A stretch of DNA of 64,000 nt. It comes from Chitinophagaceae bacterium. Its GTDB lineage: Bacteria > Bacteroidota > Bacteroidia > Chitinophagales > UBA10324. Positions 1-9,846 of the stretch are shown here, in pieces. The position numbers were made by a program, and so were the translations under genes. Location of the stretch: NCBI GenBank assembly GCA_016717285.1, contig JADKFU010000002.1:248001-312000 (forward strand), given 5' to 3'. The notes beneath the pieces were generated by a model. The model saw nothing but the letters and a program-made list of their open reading frames with translations, did not search any database and was not told the origin of the DNA. The first letter of the stretch is position 1, and every line of letters begins with the position of its first letter.

Positions 1-119
1 CCATTCAACCATTCTATCATTTACCAACTTAAGAATAACCTGTTATAAAAGTAATCCCGGCACCACCTGTTCTGCCACGAATAGCTTTTCTTTGCGACTG
101 CAAAACGAGAAAAGTTACC

Positions 120-1352
120 ATGCAAGAAGATTCTCATTCCAATGACTTTAACAATCAGCAATTGCTTGACATCGCGCAGCAATTCGGAACACCATTGTAT
201 GTATACAATGGAGAAAAAATAATTTCGCAATTGGAAAAATTGAAATCCGCCTTTTCAGGAACAACAGTAAAAATAAAATATGCCTGCAAAGCACTCAACA
301 ATATCAACGTTCTCCGGATCTTAAAGCAAGCAGGCGCAGGTATTGATGCAGTTTCCATTTTCGAAGTGCAGTTGGCTTTGCACGCAGGCTTTGCTCCTGA
401 GGAAATACTCTTCACTCCTAACGGTGTTTCTTTCGAAGAAATAAAAGCCGGCATAGCAGCGGGTGTGCAAATCAATATTGATAACATTTCTATGTTAGAA
501 CGTTTTGGTCATGAGTACAGCAACACCGTTCCCTGTTGTATCCGTCTTAATCCACATATAGTTGCGGGTGGAAATCTTCATATTCAAACCGGACACATCG
601 ATTCTAAATTCGGCATTTCAATTCACCAGCTCCGGCATGTATTGCGGATTGTGGAGTCGGAAAAAATAAATGTCAACGGGCTCCACATGCACACTGGTTC
701 TGATATCCTGGATGCTGGCGTATTCATTCGTGGTGCAGAATTATTGTTTGAAGCAGCTGCGGATTTTCCCGACCTTCAATTCATTGACTTCGGCAGTGGA
801 TTTAAAGTGGCATATAAAGAAGATGACATCACAACGAATGTCGAAGAACTCGGTAAAGCACTGACTGAACGCTTCGTTGAATTTTGTAATCGTTACGGAA
901 GAAATCTGCAACTATGGTTTGAACCCGGCAAATTCCTGGTGAGTGAAGCAGGCGTACTACTCGTGAAAGTGAATGTGGTGAAACAAACGACTGCTACTGT
1001 TTTCGCCGGCGTCGATTCCGGACAGAATCATTTGATCCGGCCGATGTTTTATGATGCCTACCATCACATTCAAAATATATCCAACCCCGGCGGCACGCCG
1101 AGAATTTATACTGTAGTCGGCTACATCTGTGAAACCGACACTTTCGGATGGGACCGCAAATTGCCTGAAGTGCGCGAAGGAGATGTGCTCGCGATAAAAA
1201 ATGCAGGCGCTTATGGATATTCAATGAGCAACAACTATAATGCACGTCCGAGACCTGCTGAAGTGCTTTTATACAAAGGAAAAATACAACTTATCAGGAA
1301 AGCTGAAACGCTGGAAGATATCATGCGCAATATGGTAGAAGTAGCATTGTAA
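120..1352 (+). CDS. lysA: Diaminopimelate decarboxylase
   Basis: Cytoplasmic PLP enzyme that decarboxylates meso-diaminopimelate to L-lysine, the last step of lysine synthesis. The 410-residue product has the fold-type III alanine racemase-like barrel followed by a beta domain, and the length is normal for the family. Visible landmarks are the PLP lysine in YACKAL (K57), the phosphate-binding GLHMHTGSD segment, the glycine-rich DFGSGFK loop, EPGKFLV, and near the C-terminus VVGYICETDTFG, which corresponds to the active-site cysteine loop (usually CESGD; here CETDT, so the loop is slightly unusual). NAGAYGYSMSNNYN and the terminal RPAEVL are family hallmarks. The ATG at 120 gives a full-length N-terminus. 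The next gene, folK, is convergent. The enzyme assignment is firm; a related carboxynorspermidine decarboxylase is unlikely given the length and motifs. Confidence 0.95.
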   Translation: MQEDSHSNDFNNQQLLDIAQQFGTPLYVYNGEKIISQLEKLKSAFSGTTVKIKYACKALNNINVLRILKQAGAGIDAVSIFEVQLALHAGFAPEEILFTPNGVSFEEIKAGIAAGVQINIDNISMLERFGHEYSNTVPCCIRLNPHIVAGGNLHIQTGHIDSKFGISIHQLRHVLRIVESEKINVNGLHMHTGSDILDAGVFIRGAELLFEAAADFPDLQFIDFGSGFKVAYKEDDITTNVEELGKALTERFVEFCNRYGRNLQLWFEPGKFLVSEAGVLLVKVNVVKQTTATVFAGVDSGQNHLIRPMFYDAYHHIQNISNPGGTPRIYTVVGYICETDTFGWDRKLPEVREGDVLAIKNAGAYGYSMSNNYNARPRPAEVLLYKGKIQLIRKAETLEDIMRNMVEVAL

Positions 1353-1493
1353 TTTCTATACTAAGGAAGTCGATACATAAAAAAGAAGAATATCTCTCTT
1401 CTCCGGCATTGCCGCAACATTTTGACCATTTGATCATCTAACCATTTAGCAACTTAACCATTCAACAATCCCGCGATCCCGCTATAAAAACAC

Positions 1494-1979
1494 TCATACC
1501 TTCTTAACCTTCATCTCATCTGTACAAACTTTCAATAATTCTTCCACTGACTTATTAAGTGTAGGATGAACGAAGAAAGGAGCAATTTCACTCAGGGGTT
1601 CAAGCACAAACCTGCGTAAATGAAGCCGCGGATGCGGAATGATCAGTGATCCTTCATCAATCACCGTGTCATCAAAAAACAGGATGTCAATATCTAAGGT
1701 TCTCGGCGTATTTTTTATAGGATTAACACGACCTTCACTTGCTTCAATTTGCTGAAGTATTTTAAACAACTCCAATGCACTCAAACGGGTTTCTGTCTGA
1801 ACGGCGAGATTCAAATAATCATCCTGCTGTGTTACGCCCCAAGGTTGCGTTTCATAAACAGAAGACATTTTTATAATCGCACCTGCCTGGTCGCTTATTT
1901 TTTCAATTGCGTGCTGAAGGTGATGGTTTCTGTCACCAACATTACTTCCTAATAACAAATAAGCAGTGTGCATTATCAT
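1494..1979 (-). CDS. folK: HPPK, dihydropterin pyrophosphokinase
   Basis: Transfers pyrophosphate from ATP to 6-hydroxymethyl-7,8-dihydropterin in folate synthesis. The 161-residue protein matches the family length. It has the N-terminal AYLLLGSNVGDR loop, the YETQPWGV segment that binds pterin, the RTLDIDILFFDD motif carrying the paired metal-binding aspartates (DID), and IPHPRLHLRRFVLEPL, the signature around the catalytic arginines. Two in-frame ATGs exist (1979 and 1973); the second gives MHTAYLLLGSN, closer to most family starts, so the exact start is uncertain by two codons. The gene is convergent with lysA and not in an evident operon with other folate genes. Confidence 0.95.
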   Translation of the reverse strand: MIMHTAYLLLGSNVGDRNHHLQHAIEKISDQAGAIIKMSSVYETQPWGVTQQDDYLNLAVQTETRLSALELFKILQQIEASEGRVNPIKNTPRTLDIDILFFDDTVIDEGSLIIPHPRLHLRRFVLEPLSEIAPFFVHPTLNKSVEELLKVCTDEMKVKKV

Positions 1980-2434
1980 AAGGTAATTCTTTCAGATCTT
2001 TTAGTCCCGATAGCATTGTAAGTTTGATTTTCCGGTAGTGAAATATTGTCACGTTTCAGTTTCGCCATCAGTCAGGCTTTGCTCATCCCTGCATCGGTTG
2101 CACTTCGGCCTGGTTTAGTGAATGCGAAAGAGCTGCAAAAGAGATAAATTTCAGCGTGCCCGACCTTGATTTAATTTCCTACATCGTCCGCTTCAAATAT
2201 AGTCCGAATCTCTTCGGAAAACCGTCAGCATACCCGTGTTTACTAAAATTTTCATGGTAATCAGCAAACCAAGCATTGATTCACGATAGATTAAAACACT
2301 TTCACATTCGAATTTACCCTGTTCAGTAACCTTTATTTTAATACCTCTTCGCATCCTGATACTTTTGACCATCATTTAATCCCTGATTATCACCGATTCT
2401 TTTTAACTATTCATTCAAGCCACCTTCCATCCCA
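1980..2434. other. Intergenic, no recognised gene
   Basis: About 455 bases separate folK and the first propeller gene. They are divergently arranged, so both promoters should lie here. A minus-strand reading frame of 60 codons (2193-2375) is open but resembles nothing I know. No hairpin terminator or repeat stands out. Confidence 0.4.
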
Positions 2435-5400
2435 ATGAAGAAATTAATCCACATTATTATCCTGATCCTTTTCATTAAACAGTTTGCCTGGGCACAATTA
2501 ACTCCTGTGTGGTCCAATATACAAGCCGGCATTGGCGATAATTCAGATCGTTATAATGCAATAGTTCAGGATGCGTCCTCTAATCTTTACCTCGGCGGTT
2601 ACACTTTTAATACTGGCAGAGATAAAGATTACCTGCTTGTAAAAATGAATACCAATGGAGATACGCTTTGGACCCGTCAATTCAATGGAGCCGGCTTCGG
2701 TTCCGACAAAATATTTTACATGGCATTGGATGTTGCCGGAAATGTGATTGTTACCGGCGAATCAGATGGTGGTGGTGTCAACCAAAATGATATACTTACT
2801 CAAAAATATGATGCAGCAGGTAACCTTTTATGGTCAGCCAGTTATAATGCTTTACCTTATAATCAAGATGATTCTCCACTTAGTCTTGCTGTAGATGTTA
2901 GTGGTAATGTTTTTATTACAGGTTCAAGTGACCGCGATTCAACTGCAACTCTAAATGACGACATACTTACCCTCAAATACAATGCTTCAGGAGTGCTTCA
3001 ATGGTCAGCCCGTGTAAATGGAACCGGCAACGCCACTGATCGCGGAACAGGCATAGTAGCAGACAATACCGGAGGTTGTGTGATTACAGGAAGAACCACC
3101 ACTTTAGTGGATGATGATATCATTACGATTAAATACAGCAGCACAGGAAATGAAACCTGGCGCACTGTATACAACAGGGGATTCGGGAATGATCGCGGCG
3201 ATGATATTGCAACAGACGGGGCAGGTAATTATTTTATAACCGGACGTGCTTCAAGTGCCAGCGATTATGATGCCGCTACCATTAAATACAATTCATCAGG
3301 TGTGGCTCAGTGGACCAAATTTTTTAATAAGGTTGATAATGATTATGGTAACCATATAAAAGTGAATGCAACCGGAGATGTTTTTGTAATTGGTCAATCT
3401 GATGTGGATAATTCGGGTGGAACTACTGATTACGATTTCCTAACCATTAAATATAATTCTCTGGGAACACAGCAATGGGCGAAAACCTTTGGCAATGCCG
3501 TATTGAACAATGAAGACCCTAATGACCTTGCAATTGATGCTGCCGGAAATGTTTTTGTAACCGGAAAAAGTGATGTGAATGCGCTTGCTGCCATCACTGC
3601 CAATAATTTTCTCACCGTAAAATATGATGCTGCAGGTGTACTTCAATGGAGCACGTACTTTGACGGCAGTGCTTCAAACAGTGATGATATTGCTGAAGAC
3701 ATGGTACTTGATGGTTCGGGCAACTTGTATGTTGCCGGCGGTGGACACAATGTTACCACACAGAAGGATGCAACGATAATAAAATATGCAGGTGCAACAG
3801 GAACTGCGACCTGGACAAAAAACTATAATGGTAAAGGAGATTTTTCAGACAAAGTGCAGGATATGATTACGGATGCCGCCAACAATATCTACATCACCGG
3901 CTATGTGTTTTCCCCTGAACAACGCAAGGATCTTTTTACCGCAAAAATCAATTCTTCCGGAGCTACAGTTTGGTACAAGACCTACGATTTCTCACTGGCG
4001 GATGATGAAGGAAAAGCAATTACACTTGATACCAGCGGCAATATTTATGTATGCGGAAACAGCATTGGCAACGGAACCAGCGATGACTACATCACCATTA
4101 AATATGATGCGCTTGGAAATACGATTTGGTCAGCCCGTTATAACTTCGCTAATGAAGCGGATGTAGCAACATCCATCAGCGTAAATGCAGCCAATGGAAA
4201 TGTGTTTGTAACCGGCTACAGTGATGGAAATATTTCTTCTTCAGTCACCAATTACGACATGACTACCGTGAAATATTCTTCTATCGGAAATGAATCCGCA
4301 GTAGTTCGCTTTAACGGTACAGGAAACGGCATTGACCGAGGCGTGAAAATTATTGTGAATGGCACCAATAATTATGTTACCGGTAAAACATGGAATGGCA
4401 GTAATTACGATGTCGTAACCATCAAATACAATGGTTCCTTAGTGCAACAATGGATTTCAAAATATAACGGTGTCAGTACACTCGATGATGAACCAAGAGA
4501 TATGATTCAGGAAGGCAGTACAGGTGATCTCTACATTGTAGGTAATTCAGGATTTCCTTCCGGCGACGACTACCTTACACTCAGATACAAGAATACCGGT
4601 GTACAGCAATGGGCTTCAACCTATAACGGCACAGGTAACAGCACTGACCGTGCATACAGTGTAGCAGTCACTGCAAATGGCCTATTCGTAACCGGAAGAA
4701 GCGCACCGACAACCGGTGCCGACAGTGCCGATATCGTTACCATTAAATACACCAAATCAAACGGTTCCCAAACATGGCTCAACAGGTATAACGGTCCTGC
4801 AGCCGGACTCGATCGCGGAAATGCAATTGCTGCTGATCTCGTTGGAAACATTTATGTAACAGGAGAAAGTGTGGGCACCACATCAGGCAGTGATTATGTA
4901 ACCCTGCTTTATGATGGATCAGGAGTTCGCAAATGGGTGGCAAGGTACAATGGTCCGGGTAACGGTGAAGATGTAGCACGATTTATCACGACTGATGCAT
5001 TGGGCTATGTTTATGTTGCAGGATATGCAAGCGGTGTTAACAGCGGATTTGATGCCGTTACTGTGAAGTATTGCCCGCCGCCAATTGTTAATGCAGGATC
5101 AGATGTAACAATTTGCACCGGTTCTTCTATCACCTTAAATGGTAATGGAGCTACTGCCTATACCTGGACACCTGCAACCGGTTTAAGTAATGCAACTATT
5201 GCAAATCCTGTTGCCAGTCCAACAGTTACTACTTATTATGTTTTGTCAGGTACAAATGCACTGGGCTGTGCTGCAGGAACTGATACTGTTAAAATTACCG
5301 TAAAAGGTTTGCCCACGGCAAAGATTACTGCCGGTGGTCCGCTTTCATTCTGTGCAGGCGACAGTGTTTTGTTAACCGCAAACTCAGGTTCATCCTTTAC

Positions 5401-5800
5401 TTATCAATGGAAAAAAGGATCTGCTGACATCGCCGGTGCCACCAACATTTCATACATGGCAAAAGTGGCGGGCACTTTCAAAGTGGTGGTTACCAATAAC
5501 AGTGGATGCAGCAATACATCAAAAGGCACCAAGGTGCAAATTATCTGTAAAGAAGGGAACCTACTGAGTACGCCCTTTATTGCTCCCAATCCATTTGCAA
5601 ATACATTTAACATTCAACTGCCGGAGGGAAGTTTGGCCGACATCAGGATTTATAATGTGCTCGGTCAGCAAATGGAGCAATATGACCATGTGACAGGTAC
5701 TCTTTCCCTTGGTGAAAAATTATTGCCCGGAACTTATCTTATAGAAGTTAAGAGTGGTGCCGGGCGCAATATCTACAAGTTGGTAAAATCTGAAAATTGA
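2435..5800 (+). CDS. Secreted SBBP beta-propeller protein, T9SS cargo
   Basis: A 1121-residue exported protein. It opens with a signal peptide ending in FAWAQ (about residues 1-20). Residues about 30-880 are successive beta-propeller repeats of the SBBP type, recognisable by the recurring GNVFVTGxS core followed by a TIKYxxxGxxQW strand. A region of about 880-1040 holds two Ig-like/PKD-like domains (NAGSDVTICTGSSITL and AGGPLSFCAGDSVLL). The last about 75 residues form a T9SS type A sorting domain beginning NPFANTFNIQ with IYNVLGQ and PGTYLIEV. I infer translocation by Sec, secretion by the type IX system and attachment to or release from the surface. The molecular role is unknown; adhesion or matrix structure is plausible. 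The paralogue directly downstream (57 bases away) suggests duplication and possibly co-transcription. Confidence 0.88.
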   Translation: MKKLIHIIILILFIKQFAWAQLTPVWSNIQAGIGDNSDRYNAIVQDASSNLYLGGYTFNTGRDKDYLLVKMNTNGDTLWTRQFNGAGFGSDKIFYMALDVAGNVIVTGESDGGGVNQNDILTQKYDAAGNLLWSASYNALPYNQDDSPLSLAVDVSGNVFITGSSDRDSTATLNDDILTLKYNASGVLQWSARVNGTGNATDRGTGIVADNTGGCVITGRTTTLVDDDIITIKYSSTGNETWRTVYNRGFGNDRGDDIATDGAGNYFITGRASSASDYDAATIKYNSSGVAQWTKFFNKVDNDYGNHIKVNATGDVFVIGQSDVDNSGGTTDYDFLTIKYNSLGTQQWAKTFGNAVLNNEDPNDLAIDAAGNVFVTGKSDVNALAAITANNFLTVKYDAAGVLQWSTYFDGSASNSDDIAEDMVLDGSGNLYVAGGGHNVTTQKDATIIKYAGATGTATWTKNYNGKGDFSDKVQDMITDAANNIYITGYVFSPEQRKDLFTAKINSSGATVWYKTYDFSLADDEGKAITLDTSGNIYVCGNSIGNGTSDDYITIKYDALGNTIWSARYNFANEADVATSISVNAANGNVFVTGYSDGNISSSVTNYDMTTVKYSSIGNESAVVRFNGTGNGIDRGVKIIVNGTNNYVTGKTWNGSNYDVVTIKYNGSLVQQWISKYNGVSTLDDEPRDMIQEGSTGDLYIVGNSGFPSGDDYLTLRYKNTGVQQWASTYNGTGNSTDRAYSVAVTANGLFVTGRSAPTTGADSADIVTIKYTKSNGSQTWLNRYNGPAAGLDRGNAIAADLVGNIYVTGESVGTTSGSDYVTLLYDGSGVRKWVARYNGPGNGEDVARFITTDALGYVYVAGYASGVNSGFDAVTVKYCPPPIVNAGSDVTICTGSSITLNGNGATAYTWTPATGLSNATIANPVASPTVTTYYVLSGTNALGCAAGTDTVKITVKGLPTAKITAGGPLSFCAGDSVLLTANSGSSFTYQWKKGSADIAGATNISYMAKVAGTFKVVVTNNSGCSNTSKGTKVQIICKEGNLLSTPFIAPNPFANTFNIQLPEGSLADIRIYNVLGQQMEQYDHVTGTLSLGEKLLPGTYLIEVKSGAGRNIYKLVKSEN

Positions 5801-5857
5801 TTTGTCAATAAATGATGAGTGTGGAATGATTTTTTTTAGCCATCAAAAAAATATAAA

Positions 5858-8770
5858 ATGAGCACCTTATTAAAATTTAAAGTCTTTCTTTTCAGCCTCG
5901 TCCTGATGCAGCAAGCGCTCTTCGCACAGCCATCTGCAGAATGGACCTTTCGATACAATGGCGAAGGTGATTACTCCGACCGCTTCACTTGTATCACTTC
6001 CGATGCTTCGGGCAACATCTACGCCGGTGGATCCAGTGTTAACATCGGTACTGACCGCGATTTTCTTGTTCAGAAAACGGATGCAAGTGGAAATGTAACC
6101 TGGAGAACGATGTTCGGTGCAGCCGGTAACGGACCCGATGAAGTAACTGCCATTTGGGTGGATGCTTTGCAAAATGTTTATGTTACCGGATTTGGAAAAA
6201 GTGAAGACGCGGGAAATGATTTTCTAACCATCAAATATGATCCCAATGGCTCATTGCTTTGGTCAGCAGTTTATAACTATGACGTTGCGAATGCCTATGA
6301 TCAGCCGAATTCCATTGCTTTGGATCAGGATGGAAATGTGATTGTAACCGGTCAAAGCGACAGCGATCCGACTTCCGTTACCAAAGATGATTACCTCACC
6401 ATAAAATATTCTGCTTCCGGAAGCCAGCTTTGGTTACAACGATATAATGGGTTGGGTGATGGCACTGATCGTGCCGTGAAAGTTGTGACGGACAACAGCA
6501 ATAATATTTACGTAACCGGAAGAAGTTACAACGGCAACTTCGACGATTATGCTACCATTAAATACAATGCGTCTGGAACACAGCAATGGCTTAAATACGG
6601 CGACCGTAGTTTCACAGATCGCGCAACAAGCATGACTATTGATGCCAGTGCGAATATCTACGTTACCGGTTGGAGCAGCAATGGCAGCAACGATGATTTC
6701 TACACCATTAAATACAACAGTTCAGGAATTTCACAGTGGGCAAAAGTGGTGGATGGCGTCGACCAGGATCGCGCATTGGCCATTGCAGTTGATGGAAGTG
6801 GCAATGTATATGTGACAGGTCAAAGCGATGGCGACAACAGTCCGTTTGTGAATCTCAATTTCAGAACCGTGAAATACAATGCAAGCGGTGTGTTACAATG
6901 GAATGTAGTCTACGACGGATCAGCAGGCAACGATGATATTCCTTCAGCTATCGCAGTGTCAGGTGGTGAAGTTTTTGTAACCGGAATTTCTGATGTGAAT
7001 GCCACACCCGTAATTTCGAATAACACCGTAACGATTAAATATTCTTCGGCTGGAACTGCGGTGTGGACCAATATATACGCAGGAAGCGGTGGATTTGATG
7101 ATGTTGGCAATGCACTGCTGACGGATGCAAGTGGAAATTCTTTTATCGCCGGTTATGAAGAAGACAGTCACCAGCAGCGCAATGCACTGATAGTAAAATA
7201 CAGCAACAGCGGTACGCAACTTTTTAATAACACTTTCAATGGCGAGGGTGATAACAGTGATAACATCCGCGATCTGAAAATGGATGCAACCGGAAATATT
7301 TACCTCGCAGGCTACGCTGTGCAACGCGGTCAAAACCGTGATATGTATGTGTTGAAATTGACTGCAGCAGGTGACACTATCTGGACAAGATTTGTCAATG
7401 GATCTTCGCCCGACAGTGAAGACGAAGGTCAGTCAGTTGCCATAGATGGCACTGATCAGATTGTTGTTGCCGGCTTCACTAAAAACAGCGGCACGTCCGG
7501 CGATTTTACGGCTGTCAAATTGAATGCTCTTGGAGATTCATCCTGGCTTAGGTACTACGATTCGCCCACGCATGAAAATGACAAGGCTTACGACATGCAG
7601 CGTGATGCAACAGGCAATGTTGTTATCACTGGTCGAACAGACAATGATCCCGGAATCGCATCCAACGACGATGCGACAACCATAAAATATGACACGAACG
7701 GCAATCTGCTTTGGACAAAAACATACAACGGAGCAGGCAACGGCGCTGACCGCGGAAGCTTTGTGAGGATAGCGGCTTCAGGCAATATATATATTGCCGG
7801 CAGAACATTCAGCGGTACGAATCAGGATATGCTTTTCATCAAATACAACAGTGATGGTATTCAGCAGTGGGTGAAAATTATTGATGGTGGATTTGGAAAT
7901 GATGAGATCAGGGCCATTGTTATCGACGACAACGAAAATATTTATGCAACAGGCATCAGCGCCGGGGCAACAGATACAGCGGATTTTATTACCATGAAAT
8001 ATTCTCCAACCGGCGATCAGCTTTGGCTGAAGCGTTTTAACGGTGCCGGAAATGGAGGCGATTTTGGGGAATCGATTTCACTTGATCCTTCAGGAAATAT
8101 TTTATCTGCCGGTTACAGCGATGGCGACAATTCAGCCGCAATTAATTTTGATATGGTTACCATTAAGTACGATGCTGACGGAAATGAAATCTGGAAAAAT
8201 ATCGAAAACGGTACTTCCAATCTTGATGATATTGCTGATGCGCTGCTCACTGATCAATTCGGCAATGTATATGTAGCTGGTCATACCAACAATGGCACTG
8301 TTACCGACGCGAATTTTGATATCACCATCATCCGTTACAACGGAGATGGAAATGAAGAATGGCAAATTTTTTACAACAACGCATCAGACACACTCGACGA
8401 ACCGAATACCTTGATGCTTTCAGGCAACGATCTTTTTGTAGCCGGAAGCAGTTGGCAGAACGGACAACAGCGCGACATGATTTTAATTAAATATGGTTCC
8501 GTTACAGGAATTGATTTAACGCAAGCTGCAGATCAATTTGTCAGCGTGTATCCTAATCCGTTCAGTAACCAAATCAACATTCAGGTCGCAAGCTTTACAA
8601 ATCAAAAACTTGAGTTTAAATTGTTCGACGTAACCGGAAGGATGATTTATTCAACGTCTTTTGAAAATGCTTTTACCGTTCAACTGCCAGGCACATTATC
8701 AACAGGTTTATATACCTGGTCAGTATTGAGTAAACAGCAAGTCCTTCAATCCGGTAAACTCATTCACTAA
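5858..8770 (+). CDS. Secreted SBBP beta-propeller protein, T9SS cargo (paralogue)
   Basis: A 970-residue paralogue of the preceding gene. The signal peptide ends in QQALFAQ (about residue 23). Residues about 25-890 are SBBP-type propeller repeats with the same GNVYVTGxS and TIKYNxxG phrasing. It lacks the Ig-like domains of its neighbour and passes straight into the T9SS sorting domain from about residue 897 (VYPNPFSNQINIQ, KLFDVTGRMIYS, STGLYTWSV). The two proteins share repeat grammar, so a duplication followed by loss or gain of the Ig-like segment is likely. The next gene begins only 41 bases downstream on the same strand, so read-through into the 8812-13375 gene run is possible. Function beyond a surface or secreted role is unknown. 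Confidence 0.88.
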   Translation: MSTLLKFKVFLFSLVLMQQALFAQPSAEWTFRYNGEGDYSDRFTCITSDASGNIYAGGSSVNIGTDRDFLVQKTDASGNVTWRTMFGAAGNGPDEVTAIWVDALQNVYVTGFGKSEDAGNDFLTIKYDPNGSLLWSAVYNYDVANAYDQPNSIALDQDGNVIVTGQSDSDPTSVTKDDYLTIKYSASGSQLWLQRYNGLGDGTDRAVKVVTDNSNNIYVTGRSYNGNFDDYATIKYNASGTQQWLKYGDRSFTDRATSMTIDASANIYVTGWSSNGSNDDFYTIKYNSSGISQWAKVVDGVDQDRALAIAVDGSGNVYVTGQSDGDNSPFVNLNFRTVKYNASGVLQWNVVYDGSAGNDDIPSAIAVSGGEVFVTGISDVNATPVISNNTVTIKYSSAGTAVWTNIYAGSGGFDDVGNALLTDASGNSFIAGYEEDSHQQRNALIVKYSNSGTQLFNNTFNGEGDNSDNIRDLKMDATGNIYLAGYAVQRGQNRDMYVLKLTAAGDTIWTRFVNGSSPDSEDEGQSVAIDGTDQIVVAGFTKNSGTSGDFTAVKLNALGDSSWLRYYDSPTHENDKAYDMQRDATGNVVITGRTDNDPGIASNDDATTIKYDTNGNLLWTKTYNGAGNGADRGSFVRIAASGNIYIAGRTFSGTNQDMLFIKYNSDGIQQWVKIIDGGFGNDEIRAIVIDDNENIYATGISAGATDTADFITMKYSPTGDQLWLKRFNGAGNGGDFGESISLDPSGNILSAGYSDGDNSAAINFDMVTIKYDADGNEIWKNIENGTSNLDDIADALLTDQFGNVYVAGHTNNGTVTDANFDITIIRYNGDGNEEWQIFYNNASDTLDEPNTLMLSGNDLFVAGSSWQNGQQRDMILIKYGSVTGIDLTQAADQFVSVYPNPFSNQINIQVASFTNQKLEFKLFDVTGRMIYSTSFENAFTVQLPGTLSTGLYTWSVLSKQQVLQSGKLIH

Positions 8771-8811
8771 TCACTCGAAATTTCAACTTTCAGAAAACAA
8801 CCTGCTATACC

Positions 8812-9846
8812 ATGAAAATCAAAAAAACCATCGTTACAAAGGACATTCAGCAATATGTATTGAATACAGCAATCAATGAATTGCATGTACCCATTGCAGG
8901 AGATGTTGGCATTTTCGAAGTGATCACACTTGGCCGTCATGAATCCATTCAGGGAGAAGATAAGCGCATCACGGCTATCTTTGAAAATGATTTTATCATG
9001 GCTGCTTTTGCCGACCGTTATGCCACTTCGCAGTTTGAAGGATATGTGCCATCGCATTCCATGGAATTGTATGACATTCTTGGTGCCGGCGGAGCAATCG
9101 GTGTGGTGAAGTCAAAAAATGCCAGCTTAAAAGATGTTGAACCTACTAAAATCAGGTTGATCGGTTATTGCTGCGATGAAACAGGCAAGGTGATCAATAC
9201 CAAATGGTACAGCAAACAACGTGTTCCGTTTTCCGGTAAAGTACCCAACCACGCTAAAATAATTTTGTCTGTTGGTTCCACTATGGACAGCGGTAAAACC
9301 ACCACGGCAGCTTTTGTTGCACGTGGCCTAAAACTGACAGGAAAAAAAGTGGCGTTCATAAAGTTTACCGGCACTTGCTTTACCAAGGATAAAGATTTTG
9401 TATTCGACTGCGGAGCAGATATCTCTACCGATTTTTCTGACATTGGTTTTCCTTCCACTTTCATGTGTGAAAAAGAAGACCTGCTCGATCTGTATCAGAC
9501 ATTGCTTGACAGCATTGCGGCGGAAAATCCAGATTATATTGTGATGGAAATTGCTGACGGATTAATGCAACGTGAAACAAACTTCCTTTTAAAAACCAGG
9601 GCATTCATGGCTACTATTTATTCAGTCGTATTTTCCTGCGGTGATAGTCTAAGTGCTTTTCAGGGCTACGACATTCTTCAGCAACTGGGAATTACACCTG
9701 CACTTATCAGCGGTCGCTTCACGATGAGCCCGTTGCTGATTGAGGAAGTGAAAGCTAATTGCGCGGTTCCTGTATTAACCATTGATCAGATCATGACCGG
9801 TAAATTCAATAACTTGCTTGTTTCTGCCAGACTGGTAGCTGCATGA
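8812..9846 (+). CDS. P-loop NTPase, DUF1611/MobB-like
   Basis: A 344-residue cytoplasmic protein that I can place only in a broad class. Residues about 1-155 form a domain with VPSHSMELYDILGAGGAIG in its middle, of unknown function. From about residue 158 a P-loop NTPase begins: SVGSTMDSGKTTTAA is a Walker A motif of the kind seen in DUF1611, MobB and dethiobiotin synthetase-like proteins, followed by GKKVAFIKFTGT and by DYIVMEIADG, which sits where such proteins carry a Walker B or substrate acidic residue. The stop overlaps the start of the ABC transporter gene by four bases (ATGA), which implies translational coupling. It heads a five-gene run ending at an outer-membrane barrel. No biosynthetic partner is nearby, so a cofactor-synthesis role is not supported. 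Confidence 0.8.
   Translation: MKIKKTIVTKDIQQYVLNTAINELHVPIAGDVGIFEVITLGRHESIQGEDKRITAIFENDFIMAAFADRYATSQFEGYVPSHSMELYDILGAGGAIGVVKSKNASLKDVEPTKIRLIGYCCDETGKVINTKWYSKQRVPFSGKVPNHAKIILSVGSTMDSGKTTTAAFVARGLKLTGKKVAFIKFTGTCFTKDKDFVFDCGADISTDFSDIGFPSTFMCEKEDLLDLYQTLLDSIAAENPDYIVMEIADGLMQRETNFLLKTRAFMATIYSVVFSCGDSLSAFQGYDILQQLGITPALISGRFTMSPLLIEEVKANCAVPVLTIDQIMTGKFNNLLVSARLVAA

Noticed and set aside
2193..2375. 60-codon minus-strand frame upstream of the first propeller gene
   Set aside because: No recognisable domain, signal peptide or start site; likely chance, though a decayed gene cannot be excluded.
8812..9846. Assignment of the P-loop gene as bioD or mobB
   Set aside because: The N-terminal domain does not fit either enzyme and no biotin or molybdopterin gene is nearby.
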